Of a stretch of 41,480 bases of DNA, positions 7,546-16,296 are shown piece after piece (position 1 is the stretch's first letter; each line of letters starts with the position of its first letter). The DNA is taken from NCBI GenBank assembly GCA_900764755.1, contig CAAFPE010000101.1, positions 1 to 41,480 on the forward strand. Reading direction: 5' to 3'. Below the pieces are notes generated by a model. That model was not told where the DNA came from and ran no database searches. It saw nothing but the letters and a program-made list of their open reading frames with translations. A program made the position numbers and the translations under genes. This DNA comes from an uncultured Oscillospiraceae bacterium. Its GTDB lineage: Bacteria; Bacillota; Clostridia; Oscillospirales; Oscillospiraceae.

Positions 7546-8679
7546 ATGATCGTAAAGCATGGTAATGTGCTGCTGTTTGAGGAGGGCGGCTTTGTCCTGC
7601 GTGACATCCGCGTGGAAAATGGAAAAATCAAGGAGGTTGCTCCAGAGCTCCAGGCCGCTGAGGGTGAGGAGGTTTTTGATGCCTCTGGGAAATATGTCAC
7701 CCCCGGTATGATCGATGCCCACAGCCACATCTGCATCAGTGAGGAAGGCATGGGCAGCATCGGTGACGACTGCTGTGACTACTCCGGCGCTCTGACCCCG
7801 GAGCTGGAGGTGCTGGACGGCATCTACCCCTTTGACCGGGCGGTGATGGATTCCGTCCGTGCCGGCGTCACCGCCGCCTGTGTCTGCCCCGGCAGCGACG
7901 GCGTTGTGGGCGGTGTCGCCTCCACCATCACCCTGAACGGTACTGTGGCCGACGAGATGCTCCTGCGGCGCTACACCGCCATGAAGTGCAGTGTGGGTGA
8001 GAACCCCAAGACCGCCAAGCATGGCTTCGAGTCCCGCATGGGCGTGGCCTACCACCTGCGCAAGTGCCTGGAGGACGCCATCGAGTACCGCCACGACAAA
8101 GAGGAGGCGGAAAAGAGCGGCAGCTGGTTCAAGCGGGACATCGGTATGGAGAATATGCTGAAGGTCCTGAACAAGGAAATGCCTATCCATATGCACGCCC
8201 ACCGCTCTGATGACATCTGCACTGCCATCCGCATCGCCCAGGAGTATGATGTGGATCTGGTGCTGGTCCACTGCACCGACGGGATCGCTGTCGCCGATTA
8301 CCTGGCCAAGTTCCCCTATCCAGTGATCGTGGGCCCTGGCATGACTCCCCGTTCCAAGCATGAGACCTGGAACAAGACCTATGAGACTGCCGGCGTGCTG
8401 AGCCGTGCCGGCCTGAAGGTGTGCATCACCGCAGACCACGACGTTACCCCCCTGTACTATCTGCCGGTTTACGCTGCCCTGTCTGTGCGGGACGGCATGG
8501 ACGAGCTGGAGGGGCTGAAGGCGGTCACCATCAATCCGGCTGAGGTGCTGGGCATCGATGACCGGAAGGGCAGCCTGACGGCGGGCAAGGACGCCGACAT
8601 CGTGGTGTGGGATCAGCACCCCTTTGCCTATCAGGCTCATGTGGAGCAGGTATTCCTGTCCGGAAAGGCCATGTGCTGA
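7546..8679 (+). CDS. Metal-dependent amidohydrolase (imidazolonepropionase/HutI-like group)
   Basis: Cytoplasmic hydrolase of 377 residues in the amidohydrolase superfamily, COG1228-like. Visible metal and catalytic residues: DAHSH gives H59 and H61 after strand 1, the IHMHAH region (H215/H217/H219), VHCTDG (H242), and ITADHD with D297 as likely general base. The C-terminal stretch NPAEVLGIDDRKGSLTAGKD closes the small beta-sandwich domain. AAAGGGGAA lies 6 bases before the ATG; a frame starting at 7507 would run through the hairpin and is rejected. Relatives include imidazolonepropionase, Xaa-Pro dipeptidases and N-acyl amino acid hydrolases; none can be chosen here. Sandwiched between two related carriers, it probably cleaves a cyclic or blocked amide that one carrier imports, while the other may export the product. 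Confidence 0.85.
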   Translation: MIVKHGNVLLFEEGGFVLRDIRVENGKIKEVAPELQAAEGEEVFDASGKYVTPGMIDAHSHICISEEGMGSIGDDCCDYSGALTPELEVLDGIYPFDRAVMDSVRAGVTAACVCPGSDGVVGGVASTITLNGTVADEMLLRRYTAMKCSVGENPKTAKHGFESRMGVAYHLRKCLEDAIEYRHDKEEAEKSGSWFKRDIGMENMLKVLNKEMPIHMHAHRSDDICTAIRIAQEYDVDLVLVHCTDGIAVADYLAKFPYPVIVGPGMTPRSKHETWNKTYETAGVLSRAGLKVCITADHDVTPLYYLPVYAALSVRDGMDELEGLKAVTINPAEVLGIDDRKGSLTAGKDADIVVWDQHPFAYQAHVEQVFLSGKAMC

Positions 8680-8719
8680 TCCATTCTAATATTCCGTTTT
8701 AGGAAGGGAGCAACAGGTC

Positions 8720-10114
8720 ATGCGCCGATGGAAAGAAAAGCTCTCCAAGATCAAAATGCCGCATACCTATGTGATCCTTACGATCATCCTGCTTGTAGTG
8801 GTCGCTCTGTGCTATCTGATTCCCGCCGGGGAATATGTGCGTGAGCTGGATCCGGTCAGCGGAAGAACTGTGGTCATTCCCGATTCCTTCCACTTTACCG
8901 AGGGGAAGAAGCCGGGGCTGTTCGACATCTTTTTGTCCCTTCAGCGGGGTTATGTGGATGCGGCAGACATCCTGTTCCTGATCGTATTTGCCTATGGGTA
9001 CGTCTACATCCTCACAAAAAATGGGACCCTGAGCGGTGCGATCCATGTATTGATGCGAAAAATGCGGGGAAGAACCCATCTGCTGATCCCAGTGCTCATG
9101 CTGCTCTTCGGAGTGCTTGGGTCTACCCTGGGGATCTTTGAGGAGACCTATGGATTGGTGTCCGTGTTTGTTGGTATGGGACTTGCCCTGGGATATGACC
9201 CCCTTGTTGGCGGGGCAGTGGTCTATGTGGGTGTGGCCACCGGCTTTGCCGCCGCTACTACCAACCCGTTCTCTGTGGGAATTGCCCAGAGCATCGCGGA
9301 GGTCCCCATCAATTCCGGGGTCCTCTACCGCCTGGTGGTCTTTCTGGTATTCCAGCTGACCGCGATCTGGTATGTGATGCGCTATGCCAAGAAGGTCAAG
9401 GCCCATCCGGAACAATCCGTCATGTACGGTGTTCCCATGGAATTTACCCCGCCGGATGTGAGCGACTCAGACGGCGTCTTTACTCTGCGACAGAAGCTGT
9501 GCCTGCTGCTGTTTCTGGTCACCATCGGAATGCTGCTGTTCGGTACCATCCAACTGGGGTGGTATATCAACGAGATCGCAGCTATGTTCCTGATGATGGC
9601 GGTGGTCTCCGGCCTGGTGGGCGGCTACTCCGCCACTGAGATCTGCGACACCTTCATTGAATCCACAAAATCTGTTGTATCCTCCATCCTTGTGATCGGG
9701 TTTACCCGGGGGATCCTGCTGACTATGAAGGACGCCATGATCTCTGATACGGTGGTCTACGGCCTGTCTCAGCTGCTCAATGCCTCCAACAAGATGCTCT
9801 CGGCAGTGGGGATGCTGTTCCTCCAAAATGTCATCAACTTTTTTATCACCGGGTCATCCAGTCAGGCCACCATCACCATGCCGATCATGACCCCGGTAGC
9901 GGATATTGTGGGCGTGAGCCGCCAGACTGCCGTGCTGGCCTACTGCTTCGGTGATGGCTTCTCTGATATGTTCTGGCCCACCGCCTGTACGCTGAACTGC
10001 GGCCTGATGGGAGTTCCGCTGGACAGATGGTACCGATTTATGGCGCCTCTGTTTCTGATCATGATGGCGTTACAGACCTTCTTCATCGCCCTGTCCGTGT
10101 TCGTCTATCCCTGA
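8720..10114 (+). CDS. YfcC-family (DcuC superfamily) membrane carrier, copy 2
   Basis: Second carrier of the same family, 464 residues, clearly a paralogue of copy 1. Both share KMPHTYVIL at the N-terminus, IPAGEY/VPAGEY, GYSATEIC, TFIESTKS, GFTRGIL and SSQATITMPIM, and the helices align along the whole length. They differ most in the loop after helix 6 and in the acidic or basic residues facing the helices, so they may take different substrates or work as import and export partners. AGGAAGGGAG precedes the ATG by 9-10 bases. The gene starts 40 bp after the amidohydrolase stop and is followed by a strong terminator, so it closes the operon. Confidence 0.88.
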   Translation: MRRWKEKLSKIKMPHTYVILTIILLVVVALCYLIPAGEYVRELDPVSGRTVVIPDSFHFTEGKKPGLFDIFLSLQRGYVDAADILFLIVFAYGYVYILTKNGTLSGAIHVLMRKMRGRTHLLIPVLMLLFGVLGSTLGIFEETYGLVSVFVGMGLALGYDPLVGGAVVYVGVATGFAAATTNPFSVGIAQSIAEVPINSGVLYRLVVFLVFQLTAIWYVMRYAKKVKAHPEQSVMYGVPMEFTPPDVSDSDGVFTLRQKLCLLLFLVTIGMLLFGTIQLGWYINEIAAMFLMMAVVSGLVGGYSATEICDTFIESTKSVVSSILVIGFTRGILLTMKDAMISDTVVYGLSQLLNASNKMLSAVGMLFLQNVINFFITGSSSQATITMPIMTPVADIVGVSRQTAVLAYCFGDGFSDMFWPTACTLNCGLMGVPLDRWYRFMAPLFLIMMALQTFFIALSVFVYP

Positions 10115-10140
10115 GTTCACTGAACAGTAATCCAAATATG

Positions 10141-10179
10141 AGAACCCCGCCGGGTCCCCTTCAGGACCGGCGGGGTTCT
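10141..10179 (+). terminator. Terminator of the YfcC-amidohydrolase module
   Basis: AGAACCCCGCCGGGTCC (10141-10157) pairs with GGACCGGCGGGGTTCT (10164-10179), a 16-bp stem with one bulged base, 26 bp after the carrier stop. Confidence 0.7.
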
Positions 10180-10232
10180 GCTCATCATGCGAGAGGCTGC
10201 GGAAAAATCATACCATAACAGGATCGAGAAAC

Positions 10233-10259
10233 GGGCCGGATGTGAACCACATCCGGCCC
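10233..10259 (-). terminator. Terminator of rpiB
   Basis: A perfect 12-bp stem, GGGCCGGATGTG (10233-10244) with CACATCCGGCCC (10248-10259), and a 3-base loop lie immediately after the rpiB stop. The following minus-strand bases include GTTTCTC. With the hairpin at 10141-10179 it separates two convergent units. Confidence 0.65.
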
Positions 10260-10268
10260 ATTATCAAA

Positions 10269-10706
10269 TCAGTCCTTTTCCACATCCATAACCAGGCCGA
10301 CGCGGCGGGCATGACGGCCACCCTCGAACTGGGTGTCCAGGAACACATCCACGATGCGCTCGGCCATATTGGGGCCGATGATGCCAGCCCCCATCGCCAG
10401 CATATTGGCGTCATTGTGTCGGCGGGTCATCTCAGCGCAGAAGGGGTCGCTGCACAGAGCGCAGCGGATCCCCTTCACCTTGTTGGCAGTGATGGAGACA
10501 CCGATGCCAGTGGTACAGATCACGATACCCTTCTCACAGCGGCCATCGGCCACAGCCTCTGCCGCCGCCTTGGCAAAGATGGGATAGTCGCAGCTCTCCT
10601 GGCTGTCACAGCCGCAGTCCAGAACATTGATGCCCTTGGCGGTGAGATAGGCCTTGATATGCTCCTTGAGGCGGTAGCCGCCGTGGTCCGAAGCGATAGA
10701 GATCAT
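10269..10706 (-). CDS. rpiB: Ribose-5-phosphate isomerase B
   Basis: Interconverts ribose 5-phosphate and ribulose 5-phosphate in the pentose phosphate pathway; cytoplasmic. The 145-residue length is typical. It opens with MISIASDHGGYRLKEHIK (D7/H8 phosphate and substrate site) and has the catalytic Cys in CTTGIG (C64), the RHNDAN segment (H97) and the C-terminal GGRHARRV. GGAGGAGG precedes the ATG. It lies downstream of glgP but with its own 180-bp upstream region and an intervening hairpin, so it is probably transcribed separately. Relatives include galactose- and allose-6-phosphate isomerases, but the context gives no reason to prefer them. Confidence 0.93.
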   Translation of the reverse strand: MISIASDHGGYRLKEHIKAYLTAKGINVLDCGCDSQESCDYPIFAKAAAEAVADGRCEKGIVICTTGIGVSITANKVKGIRCALCSDPFCAEMTRRHNDANMLAMGAGIIGPNMAERIVDVFLDTQFEGGRHARRVGLVMDVEKD

Positions 10707-10840
10707 ATTTCAAATTCCTCCTCCGCGGGGCGCGCCGGATGCAGGACAGGCGGGCCCACGCCGTTTTCAAAATAGGTTCCGTGCCCCTATTGTATTTCAT
10801 TTTTCAGGATTTGGCAAGGGGGAAGGCGGTTTTTGCCGGG

Positions 10841-10868
10841 AAAAGGCCGCCCCTGAAGGCGGCCTTTT
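10841..10868 (-). terminator. Terminator of glgP
   Basis: AAAAGGCCGCC (10841-10851) pairs with GGCGGCCTTTT (10858-10868), a perfect 11-bp stem whose minus-strand 3' arm ends in TTTT. It lies 22 bp after the glgP stop. Confidence 0.75.
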
Positions 10869-10890
10869 GTGCTATGGTGTTATGATTCAG

Positions 10891-13326
10891 TCAGAGACGG
10901 GTAGGGACGTACCAAATGTCTCTGGCATAGTCGCGGATGGAGCGATCCGCGGCGAAGATGCCGGAACGGGCAATATTGATCAGCGACATCTGGTTCCAGC
11001 GTTTGCGGTCGGCATAGGTCTCCAGAGCGCGGCGGTGGGCCTGGCAGTAGCTGTCAAAGTCGGCCAGCAGCAGGTACTCATCGGCGGGGCTGCCGCCTGC
11101 GCCGCGCAGCAGGCGGGCGGTGAGGTCGGAGTAATCCACCTGGTCGGAGAAGCCTGCGGAGATCTGGTCAATGACCCGGCGGAGCGCGCCGTTTCCGTTG
11201 TAGTAGTCCATAGGATGGTAGCCGAGGGACTTCAGCTCCTGGACCTGGCCGGCGGTGAGGCCGAAGAGGAAGATGTTCTCATCCCCAAGCTGCTGGTGCA
11301 TCTCTACATTGGCGCCGTCCAGGGTGCCGATGGTCAGAGCGCCGTTCATCATAAACTTCATGTTGCCAGTACCGCTGGCCTCCTTGCCGGCAGTGGAGAT
11401 CTGCTCGCTGAGTTCGCTGGCGGGCATGAGGCGCTCGGCCAGGGAAACCCGGTAGTTCTCCAAAAAGACCACCTGGAGCTTATCCTTGCAGATCGGGTCG
11501 GCAGCAATTTGGGCTGCCAGAGAGTTGATGAGCTGGATGATCTTCTTGGCCACATGATAGCCGGGAGCCGCCTTTGCCCCGAAGAGGAAGGTCTGGGGGG
11601 TGAAGTCCATGTTGGGATTATCCCGCAGCTGGTCATACAGGTGGATGATGTGCAGGACGTTGAGTAGCTGGCGCTTGTACTCGTGGAGTCGCTTTACCTG
11701 GACATCAAAGATAGCGTCGGTGTTCAGCACAACTCCGGTCTCCCGGGCCACATAGGCGGCAAAGCGGCGCTTGTTCTCCCGCTTGATGGCCTCCAGACGG
11801 TCCAGGACAGATTTGTCGTTCTGATACTTCTCCAGACCGCGGATCGCCTCGGGGTGGAGGAGGTAGTCATCCACGCCGGTACACTCCCGCACCAGGGCAT
11901 CCAGCTTGGGGTTGATCTGAGACAGCCAGCGGCGGTGGTCCACGCCGTTGGTGACATTTTTGAACTGCTCCGGACGCATGGTGTAGGCGTCATGGAATAC
12001 ATCCTGCTTCAAAATATCCGAGTGGAGGGCGGAGACGCCGTTGACGGCGTAGCAGGCGCACACGCACAGATTGGCCATCCGGACCTCGCCGTTCCAGATG
12101 ATGGCCATTTTGGACACCTTCTCCTGATCGCCGGGGAAGCGCGCCTCCAGCTGGCGCTGGTAGCGGGCGGCGATCTCCTTCAAGATCTGCCAGATCCGGG
12201 GCAGGAGGCTCTCGATCAGGCCCTGGGGCCAGCGCTCCAGCGCCTCGGCCAGGACGGTGTGGTTGGTGTAGGCCACCGACTTGGTGACAATATTCCAAGC
12301 GTCGTTCCAGCTGTATCCCTCCACATCCATCAGGATACGCATCAGCTCAGGGATGACCAGAGTGGGGTGGGTATCGTTGATCTGGAGGACGTGCTTTTCA
12401 TGGAAGTTGCGCAGGGTGCCGTACTGGGCGCGGTGCTTGCGTACGATGGACTGGACAGTGGCGGAGACAAAGAAATACTGCTGCTTCAGGCGCAGAGACT
12501 TGCCCTCATAGTGGTTGTCGTCGGGATAGAGCACCTTGGCGATGACCTCGGCCATAGCCTGCTGCTCCACTGCCTTGAGATACTCGCCCTTAGAGTAGTA
12601 GGACATATCCACAGGGACAGGACTCTTGGCGTCCCAGAGGCGCAGGGTATTGGTATGCTTGGTCTGATAGCCGGCGATCTCCATGTCTCGGGGAATGGCC
12701 AGAACGGTGGTGTAGCCCACGTGCTCCGGGTGGTTTACCCCGCGCTCGTCCCAGTGGTCCACCACACGGCCGCCGAAGCGGACCTCCTCGGTCTCATCCA
12801 TCTTGGGGATGAGCCAAGCGTCGCCCAGACCCAGCCAGTTGTCGGCCTGCTCTACCTGGCGGCCGTCCACAATCTTCTGCTTGAAGATACCCAGCTCATA
12901 GCAGATCGTATAGCCGGTGGCCGGGATCTCCAGGGTGGTCATGGATTCCAGATAACAGGCGGCCAAGCGTCCCAGACCGCCGTTGCCCAGGCCGGCGTCG
13001 GGCTCCTTCTCAAAGAGATCGGAGGCGGAGTATCCCAGGTCCTCCAGTGCCTCCTTCAAAGTATCCAGCAACCCCAGATTATAGGCATTCTTCTCCAAAG
13101 AACGGCCCATGAGGAATTCCATGGACAGGTAGTGGACCTGCCGCTGCTGATCCTCCCAGACCCGGTTCCCAGTCTCCATCTGGTGGGCGGACATGATGTC
13201 CCGCAGCACCAGGGCGCAGGCCTTAAAGATGTGATTGGGACTGGCATCCTCCACATCGCGTCCAAAGTTACGGTGGAGTTTTCCGACTATCATTTCGGTA
13301 AGCTGGGCTTTACTATATTCAGCCAT
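10891..13326 (-). CDS. glgP: Glycogen/starch phosphorylase
   Basis: Releases glucose 1-phosphate from the non-reducing ends of glycogen using phosphate and pyridoxal phosphate. The 811 residues fit the GT35 family. Landmarks: FLMGRSLEKNAYNLG near residue 75, GNGGLGRLAACYLES around 115, the Arg-rich phosphate-site region, VQVKRLHEYKRQLLN in the C-terminal half, and the cofactor site EASGTGNMKFMMNGAL, whose Lys forms the Schiff base. It is the last of the glycogen genes. A strong terminator lies between glgA and glgP, so glgP can be expressed alone, which suits its role in breakdown rather than synthesis. The ATG at 13326 has a modest G-rich ribosome site. Confidence 0.96.
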   Translation of the reverse strand: MAEYSKAQLTEMIVGKLHRNFGRDVEDASPNHIFKACALVLRDIMSAHQMETGNRVWEDQQRQVHYLSMEFLMGRSLEKNAYNLGLLDTLKEALEDLGYSASDLFEKEPDAGLGNGGLGRLAACYLESMTTLEIPATGYTICYELGIFKQKIVDGRQVEQADNWLGLGDAWLIPKMDETEEVRFGGRVVDHWDERGVNHPEHVGYTTVLAIPRDMEIAGYQTKHTNTLRLWDAKSPVPVDMSYYSKGEYLKAVEQQAMAEVIAKVLYPDDNHYEGKSLRLKQQYFFVSATVQSIVRKHRAQYGTLRNFHEKHVLQINDTHPTLVIPELMRILMDVEGYSWNDAWNIVTKSVAYTNHTVLAEALERWPQGLIESLLPRIWQILKEIAARYQRQLEARFPGDQEKVSKMAIIWNGEVRMANLCVCACYAVNGVSALHSDILKQDVFHDAYTMRPEQFKNVTNGVDHRRWLSQINPKLDALVRECTGVDDYLLHPEAIRGLEKYQNDKSVLDRLEAIKRENKRRFAAYVARETGVVLNTDAIFDVQVKRLHEYKRQLLNVLHIIHLYDQLRDNPNMDFTPQTFLFGAKAAPGYHVAKKIIQLINSLAAQIAADPICKDKLQVVFLENYRVSLAERLMPASELSEQISTAGKEASGTGNMKFMMNGALTIGTLDGANVEMHQQLGDENIFLFGLTAGQVQELKSLGYHPMDYYNGNGALRRVIDQISAGFSDQVDYSDLTARLLRGAGGSPADEYLLLADFDSYCQAHRRALETYADRKRWNQMSLINIARSGIFAADRSIRDYARDIWYVPTRL

Positions 13327-13613
13327 TTTTTTGCCCCCGTTTCGTTATTATGGTTATCAAATGACAAAATAGGAGGCCCGGAACGGACATCCAGACTGTC
13401 TCCCGGGCCCGTTTGCTATTGTACCAGATTTCCCATGGAGCGTCAATGCGAAGGACGGCGCAAATCAAAGGAATACCCACAGTTTTCTGTACTCTTTTGT
13501 CTCGTTTTTTGGTGCAGAGAGGCAAGTGGCCGCCTGAGTGGAAAAAGAGCAGAAAATCCGCCTCTAGTTGACCCTTAGCCTCTCTGTGACTGTCCTGTTT
13601 TGTGAAAAAGAGA
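13327..13613. other. Intergenic region upstream of glgP
   Basis: No convincing gene on either strand. It must hold the glgP promoter and leader, but I find no pair of boxes with good spacing. A GC-rich imperfect inverted repeat (GGCCCGG near 13376 with CCCGGGCC near 13402) might fold in the leader. Confidence 0.4.
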
Positions 13614-13638
13614 AGCCCTCCGCCTGATGCGGAGGGCT
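13614..13638 (-). terminator. Intrinsic terminator of glgA
   Basis: AGCCCTCCGC (13614-13623) pairs with GCGGAGGGCT (13629-13638) around a 5-base loop. On the minus strand the stem is followed by TCTCTTTTTCAC, a good U-tract. It lies 24 bp past the glgA stop and separates the synthesis genes from glgP. Confidence 0.85.
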
Positions 13639-13662
13639 CTGCAGCAACGGGACCGGCCGGAC

Positions 13663-15099
13663 TCAGCCGGAGATGCGCTGATAGATGTCCAGATACTCCT
13701 GGGCGGAGTGGTCCCAGCTGAAGTCGGCGGTCATGTCGGCCTTCTGGAGGCCGCGCCAGACCTCCTTATTGTTGTAGTAGAGATCCACCGCCTCCCGGAT
13801 GACCCAGAGCATATCCCCGGCGTTGATGTCGGAGAAGGTGAAGCCCCGGCCCTCGCCGGTAAACTTGTTGTAGGGCAGGACGGTGTCTTTCAGCCCGCCG
13901 GTCTCCCGGACGACGGGGACCGTGCCGAAGCGCATGGCAATCATCTGGCTCAGGCCGCAGGGCTCGCTGATGGAGGGCATAAGGAACAGGTCCGCACCGG
14001 CGTAGATCATGTTGGACAGTGGGCCGGAGTAGGTGATCTGAGCGGAGAAGCGGCCGGGATACTGACGCTGGGCATTTCGGAACGCCTCCTCATACTGCCA
14101 GTCGCCGGTACCTAGCACCACCATCTGCACATCCATCTCCATAATTTGATGAAGGACGTCTGTGACCAGGGAGAACCCCTTGTGCCCCACCAAGCGGGAG
14201 ACACAGGCAATGATGGGGGCGGACTCATCCTCCCGCAGGCCCACCTGCCGCTGGAGGGCCAGCTTACAGTCAGTCTTGCCCTTGGAGGGGGCCGCAGGGG
14301 TGAAGTTGGCGGCCAGATCAGGCATAGTTGAGGGATCATACAGGGCCATGTCAATGCCGTTCAGGATCCCCTGGAGCTTGCCACTCTGCTGATTGATGAC
14401 GCCGTCCATGCCGTGGGCATAGAAGGGCAGGCGCAGCTCCTGGGCGTAGGTGGGCGAGACCGTGGTGACATAGGTGGATGCCATAATGGCACCCTTCATC
14501 AAATTCACGTCCCCCTGGTGAGCCAGCATCCCCTCGTTAAAGTAGTTGCGGCCCAGGCCCACCACGTCCTCCAGCACCTGGTCGCCGTAGCGGCCCTGAT
14601 ACTCCACATTGTGGATGGTGAACACGGTCTTGATGCGGTTCAGCTGGGGGATGCGGTATTTGTCCTCCAGCAGATAGACGGGGATCAGCGCAGTCTGCCA
14701 GTCGTTGCAGTGGATGATGTCCGGGGACCAGTCCAGCTGGCCCGGTGTCTCCACCACAGCGCGGGAGAAGTAGGCGAAGCGCTCGCAATCATCAAAGTGG
14801 CCGTAGATCTGCCAGCGCTTGAAGTAATACTCGTTGTCCACGAACCAGTAGGTGACGCCCTCCCGCTCCAGCTGGAACAGGCCGCAGTAGACCTGCCGCC
14901 AGGAGAGGGTCACGTTGAAGTATTTCAGGAAGGTCATCTGGCTGCGCCACTGATCCCCAATGCCTTCATAAAGGGGGAGGATGACCTTGACCTCGTGCCC
15001 CGCCTGGGCCAGAGCCTTGGGCAGGGAGCCGGCCACATCGGCCAGACCGCCGGTTTTGATAAAGGGCACCGCCTCGGAGGCAGCAAACAGGATCTTCAT
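13663..15099 (-). CDS. glgA: Glycogen synthase (ADP-glucose dependent)
   Basis: Adds glucose from ADP-glucose to the growing alpha-1,4 chain. The 478 residues match bacterial GT5 synthases. The N-terminus MKILFAASEAVPFIKTGGLADV contains the ADP-glucose-binding KTGGL loop; the C-terminal Rossmann domain has the catalytic stretch SISEPCGLSQMIAMRFGTVP followed by RETGGLKDTV. The ATG at 15099 has AAAGGGG 8 bases upstream; a start at 15123 would add residues before the conserved MKILF and is rejected. It follows glgD by 84 bp, which include a 15-bp hairpin. Confidence 0.96.
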   Translation of the reverse strand: MKILFAASEAVPFIKTGGLADVAGSLPKALAQAGHEVKVILPLYEGIGDQWRSQMTFLKYFNVTLSWRQVYCGLFQLEREGVTYWFVDNEYYFKRWQIYGHFDDCERFAYFSRAVVETPGQLDWSPDIIHCNDWQTALIPVYLLEDKYRIPQLNRIKTVFTIHNVEYQGRYGDQVLEDVVGLGRNYFNEGMLAHQGDVNLMKGAIMASTYVTTVSPTYAQELRLPFYAHGMDGVINQQSGKLQGILNGIDMALYDPSTMPDLAANFTPAAPSKGKTDCKLALQRQVGLREDESAPIIACVSRLVGHKGFSLVTDVLHQIMEMDVQMVVLGTGDWQYEEAFRNAQRQYPGRFSAQITYSGPLSNMIYAGADLFLMPSISEPCGLSQMIAMRFGTVPVVRETGGLKDTVLPYNKFTGEGRGFTFSDINAGDMLWVIREAVDLYYNNKEVWRGLQKADMTADFSWDHSAQEYLDIYQRISG

Positions 15100-15137
15100 A
15101 ATAAATCCCCTTTCCACAAGCACAAAATGAGTTGGAA

Positions 15138-15171
15138 GCCGGAGCGTCGTGCCGCAGCACGGCGCTCCGGC
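15138..15171 (-). repeat. Hairpin between glgD and glgA
   Basis: GCCGGAGCGTCGTGC (15138-15152) pairs with GCACGGCGCTCCGGC (15157-15171) over 15 bp with one G-T pair and a CGCA loop. It lies between two genes of one operon and has no U-tract, so it is a candidate for partial termination or an mRNA cleavage or stability site that sets the glgA level. Confidence 0.65.
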
Positions 15172-15183
15172 GGGAGCACAGGA

Positions 15184-16296
15184 TCAGACCACGGACTCTT
15201 TGGCGATGGCCAAAGGGTAGGTCAGATGGCCCATGAGCATCCGGTCCTGATTGATCGTGACGTTCTTGTCCGCAATAACATAGGCCAGGGAAGCGCCGCT
15301 TTTGACCACGGTACCCTGCATCAAGACGCTGTCGCATACCCGGGCGCCCTTCTCGATGATGACGCCCCGGGAGATGATGGAGTTTTCCACTTCGCCCTCG
15401 ATGAGGCAGCCGTCTGCCACCAGAGAGTGGATGGAGCGGGAGTCGGGGCCATAGTAGGTGGAGGGGTTGGAGCGGTCCTTGGTGCGGATGGGGCGGTCCG
15501 GATTGAAGAGCTCATCCCGGACGGCGGGCTCCAGCAGATCCATGGAGCGCTGGAAGTAGCCGCTGACCGATTGGAAGCGGGCCACATAGCCCTGGTGGAT
15601 GTAGGACATCAACTTCAGGGTCTTGAGCCGGGGCTGGAGGACGCCGCGGGTGAAGTTCACAATGTCATGGGCGGAGCAGTAGTCCACCATGTCCAGCAGC
15701 AGCTTCTTGGACAGGACATAGATCTCCATGCTCTCCAGGGTGCTGCCGGCGGTGACAGGATGGACAGACAGGTCGGTCACCCGGCCGGACTCATCTACCT
15801 CCACATACTCAGAGAAGCGGGGCGCGCCCTTCAGACTGGGGGTGCAAACCATGGTCACATCGGCTCCGCTGTCCAGATGCTGCTGGAACACCTCGGCCAC
15901 CGGAAGATTGACTGCCATATCGCCCCAGGCCAGGATTACATAGTCCTGACGGATATTCTCCAGATAGTCGGCTACGCCGGAAAGGGCGTCCATGTTGCCC
16001 CGGTACTCGCCACCCCGCTCCGCATAGCCGAAGGGGGGGAGGATCCGCAGGCCGCCATGCTTGCGGGACAGGTCCCAGTCCTTGCCGGAGCCAACATGGT
16101 CCAGCAGAGACTGATAGCTCTGGTGGACGATAACGCCCACATCGGTGATGCCGGCGTTGACATAGTTGGACAGCATAAAGTCGATCAGGCGGTAGCGGCC
16201 GCCGAACGGCAGAGAGCAGGTGTTGCGGGGACGGGTCAGCTCGCCCAGATTGGCGTCAGAGCGGCACGCGAACACGATTCCGTGAAGATCATTCAT
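15184..16296 (-). CDS. glgD: Glucose-1-phosphate adenylyltransferase, GlgD subunit
   Basis: Partner subunit of the GlgC/GlgD ADP-glucose pyrophosphorylase of Firmicutes; in characterised systems GlgD is poorly catalytic and modulates GlgC. The 370-residue protein keeps the nucleotidyltransferase fold (LPFGGRYRLIDFMLSNYVNAG, ILPPFGY) and the C-terminal left-handed beta-helix (IEGEVENSIISRGVIIEKGA). The N-terminal catalytic loop is changed from the AGGQGSRL of GlgC to ACRSDANLGELT, as expected for GlgD. Its ATG overlaps the glgC stop by 4 bp, giving translational coupling and balanced subunits. Confidence 0.94.
   Translation of the reverse strand: MNDLHGIVFACRSDANLGELTRPRNTCSLPFGGRYRLIDFMLSNYVNAGITDVGVIVHQSYQSLLDHVGSGKDWDLSRKHGGLRILPPFGYAERGGEYRGNMDALSGVADYLENIRQDYVILAWGDMAVNLPVAEVFQQHLDSGADVTMVCTPSLKGAPRFSEYVEVDESGRVTDLSVHPVTAGSTLESMEIYVLSKKLLLDMVDYCSAHDIVNFTRGVLQPRLKTLKLMSYIHQGYVARFQSVSGYFQRSMDLLEPAVRDELFNPDRPIRTKDRSNPSTYYGPDSRSIHSLVADGCLIEGEVENSIISRGVIIEKGARVCDSVLMQGTVVKSGASLAYVIADKNVTINQDRMLMGHLTYPLAIAKESVV

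Noticed and set aside
11683..13578. A 631-residue open frame on the plus strand opposite glgP
   Set aside because: Antisense shadow of an intact phosphorylase; composition is typical of an artefact frame and there is no ribosome site.
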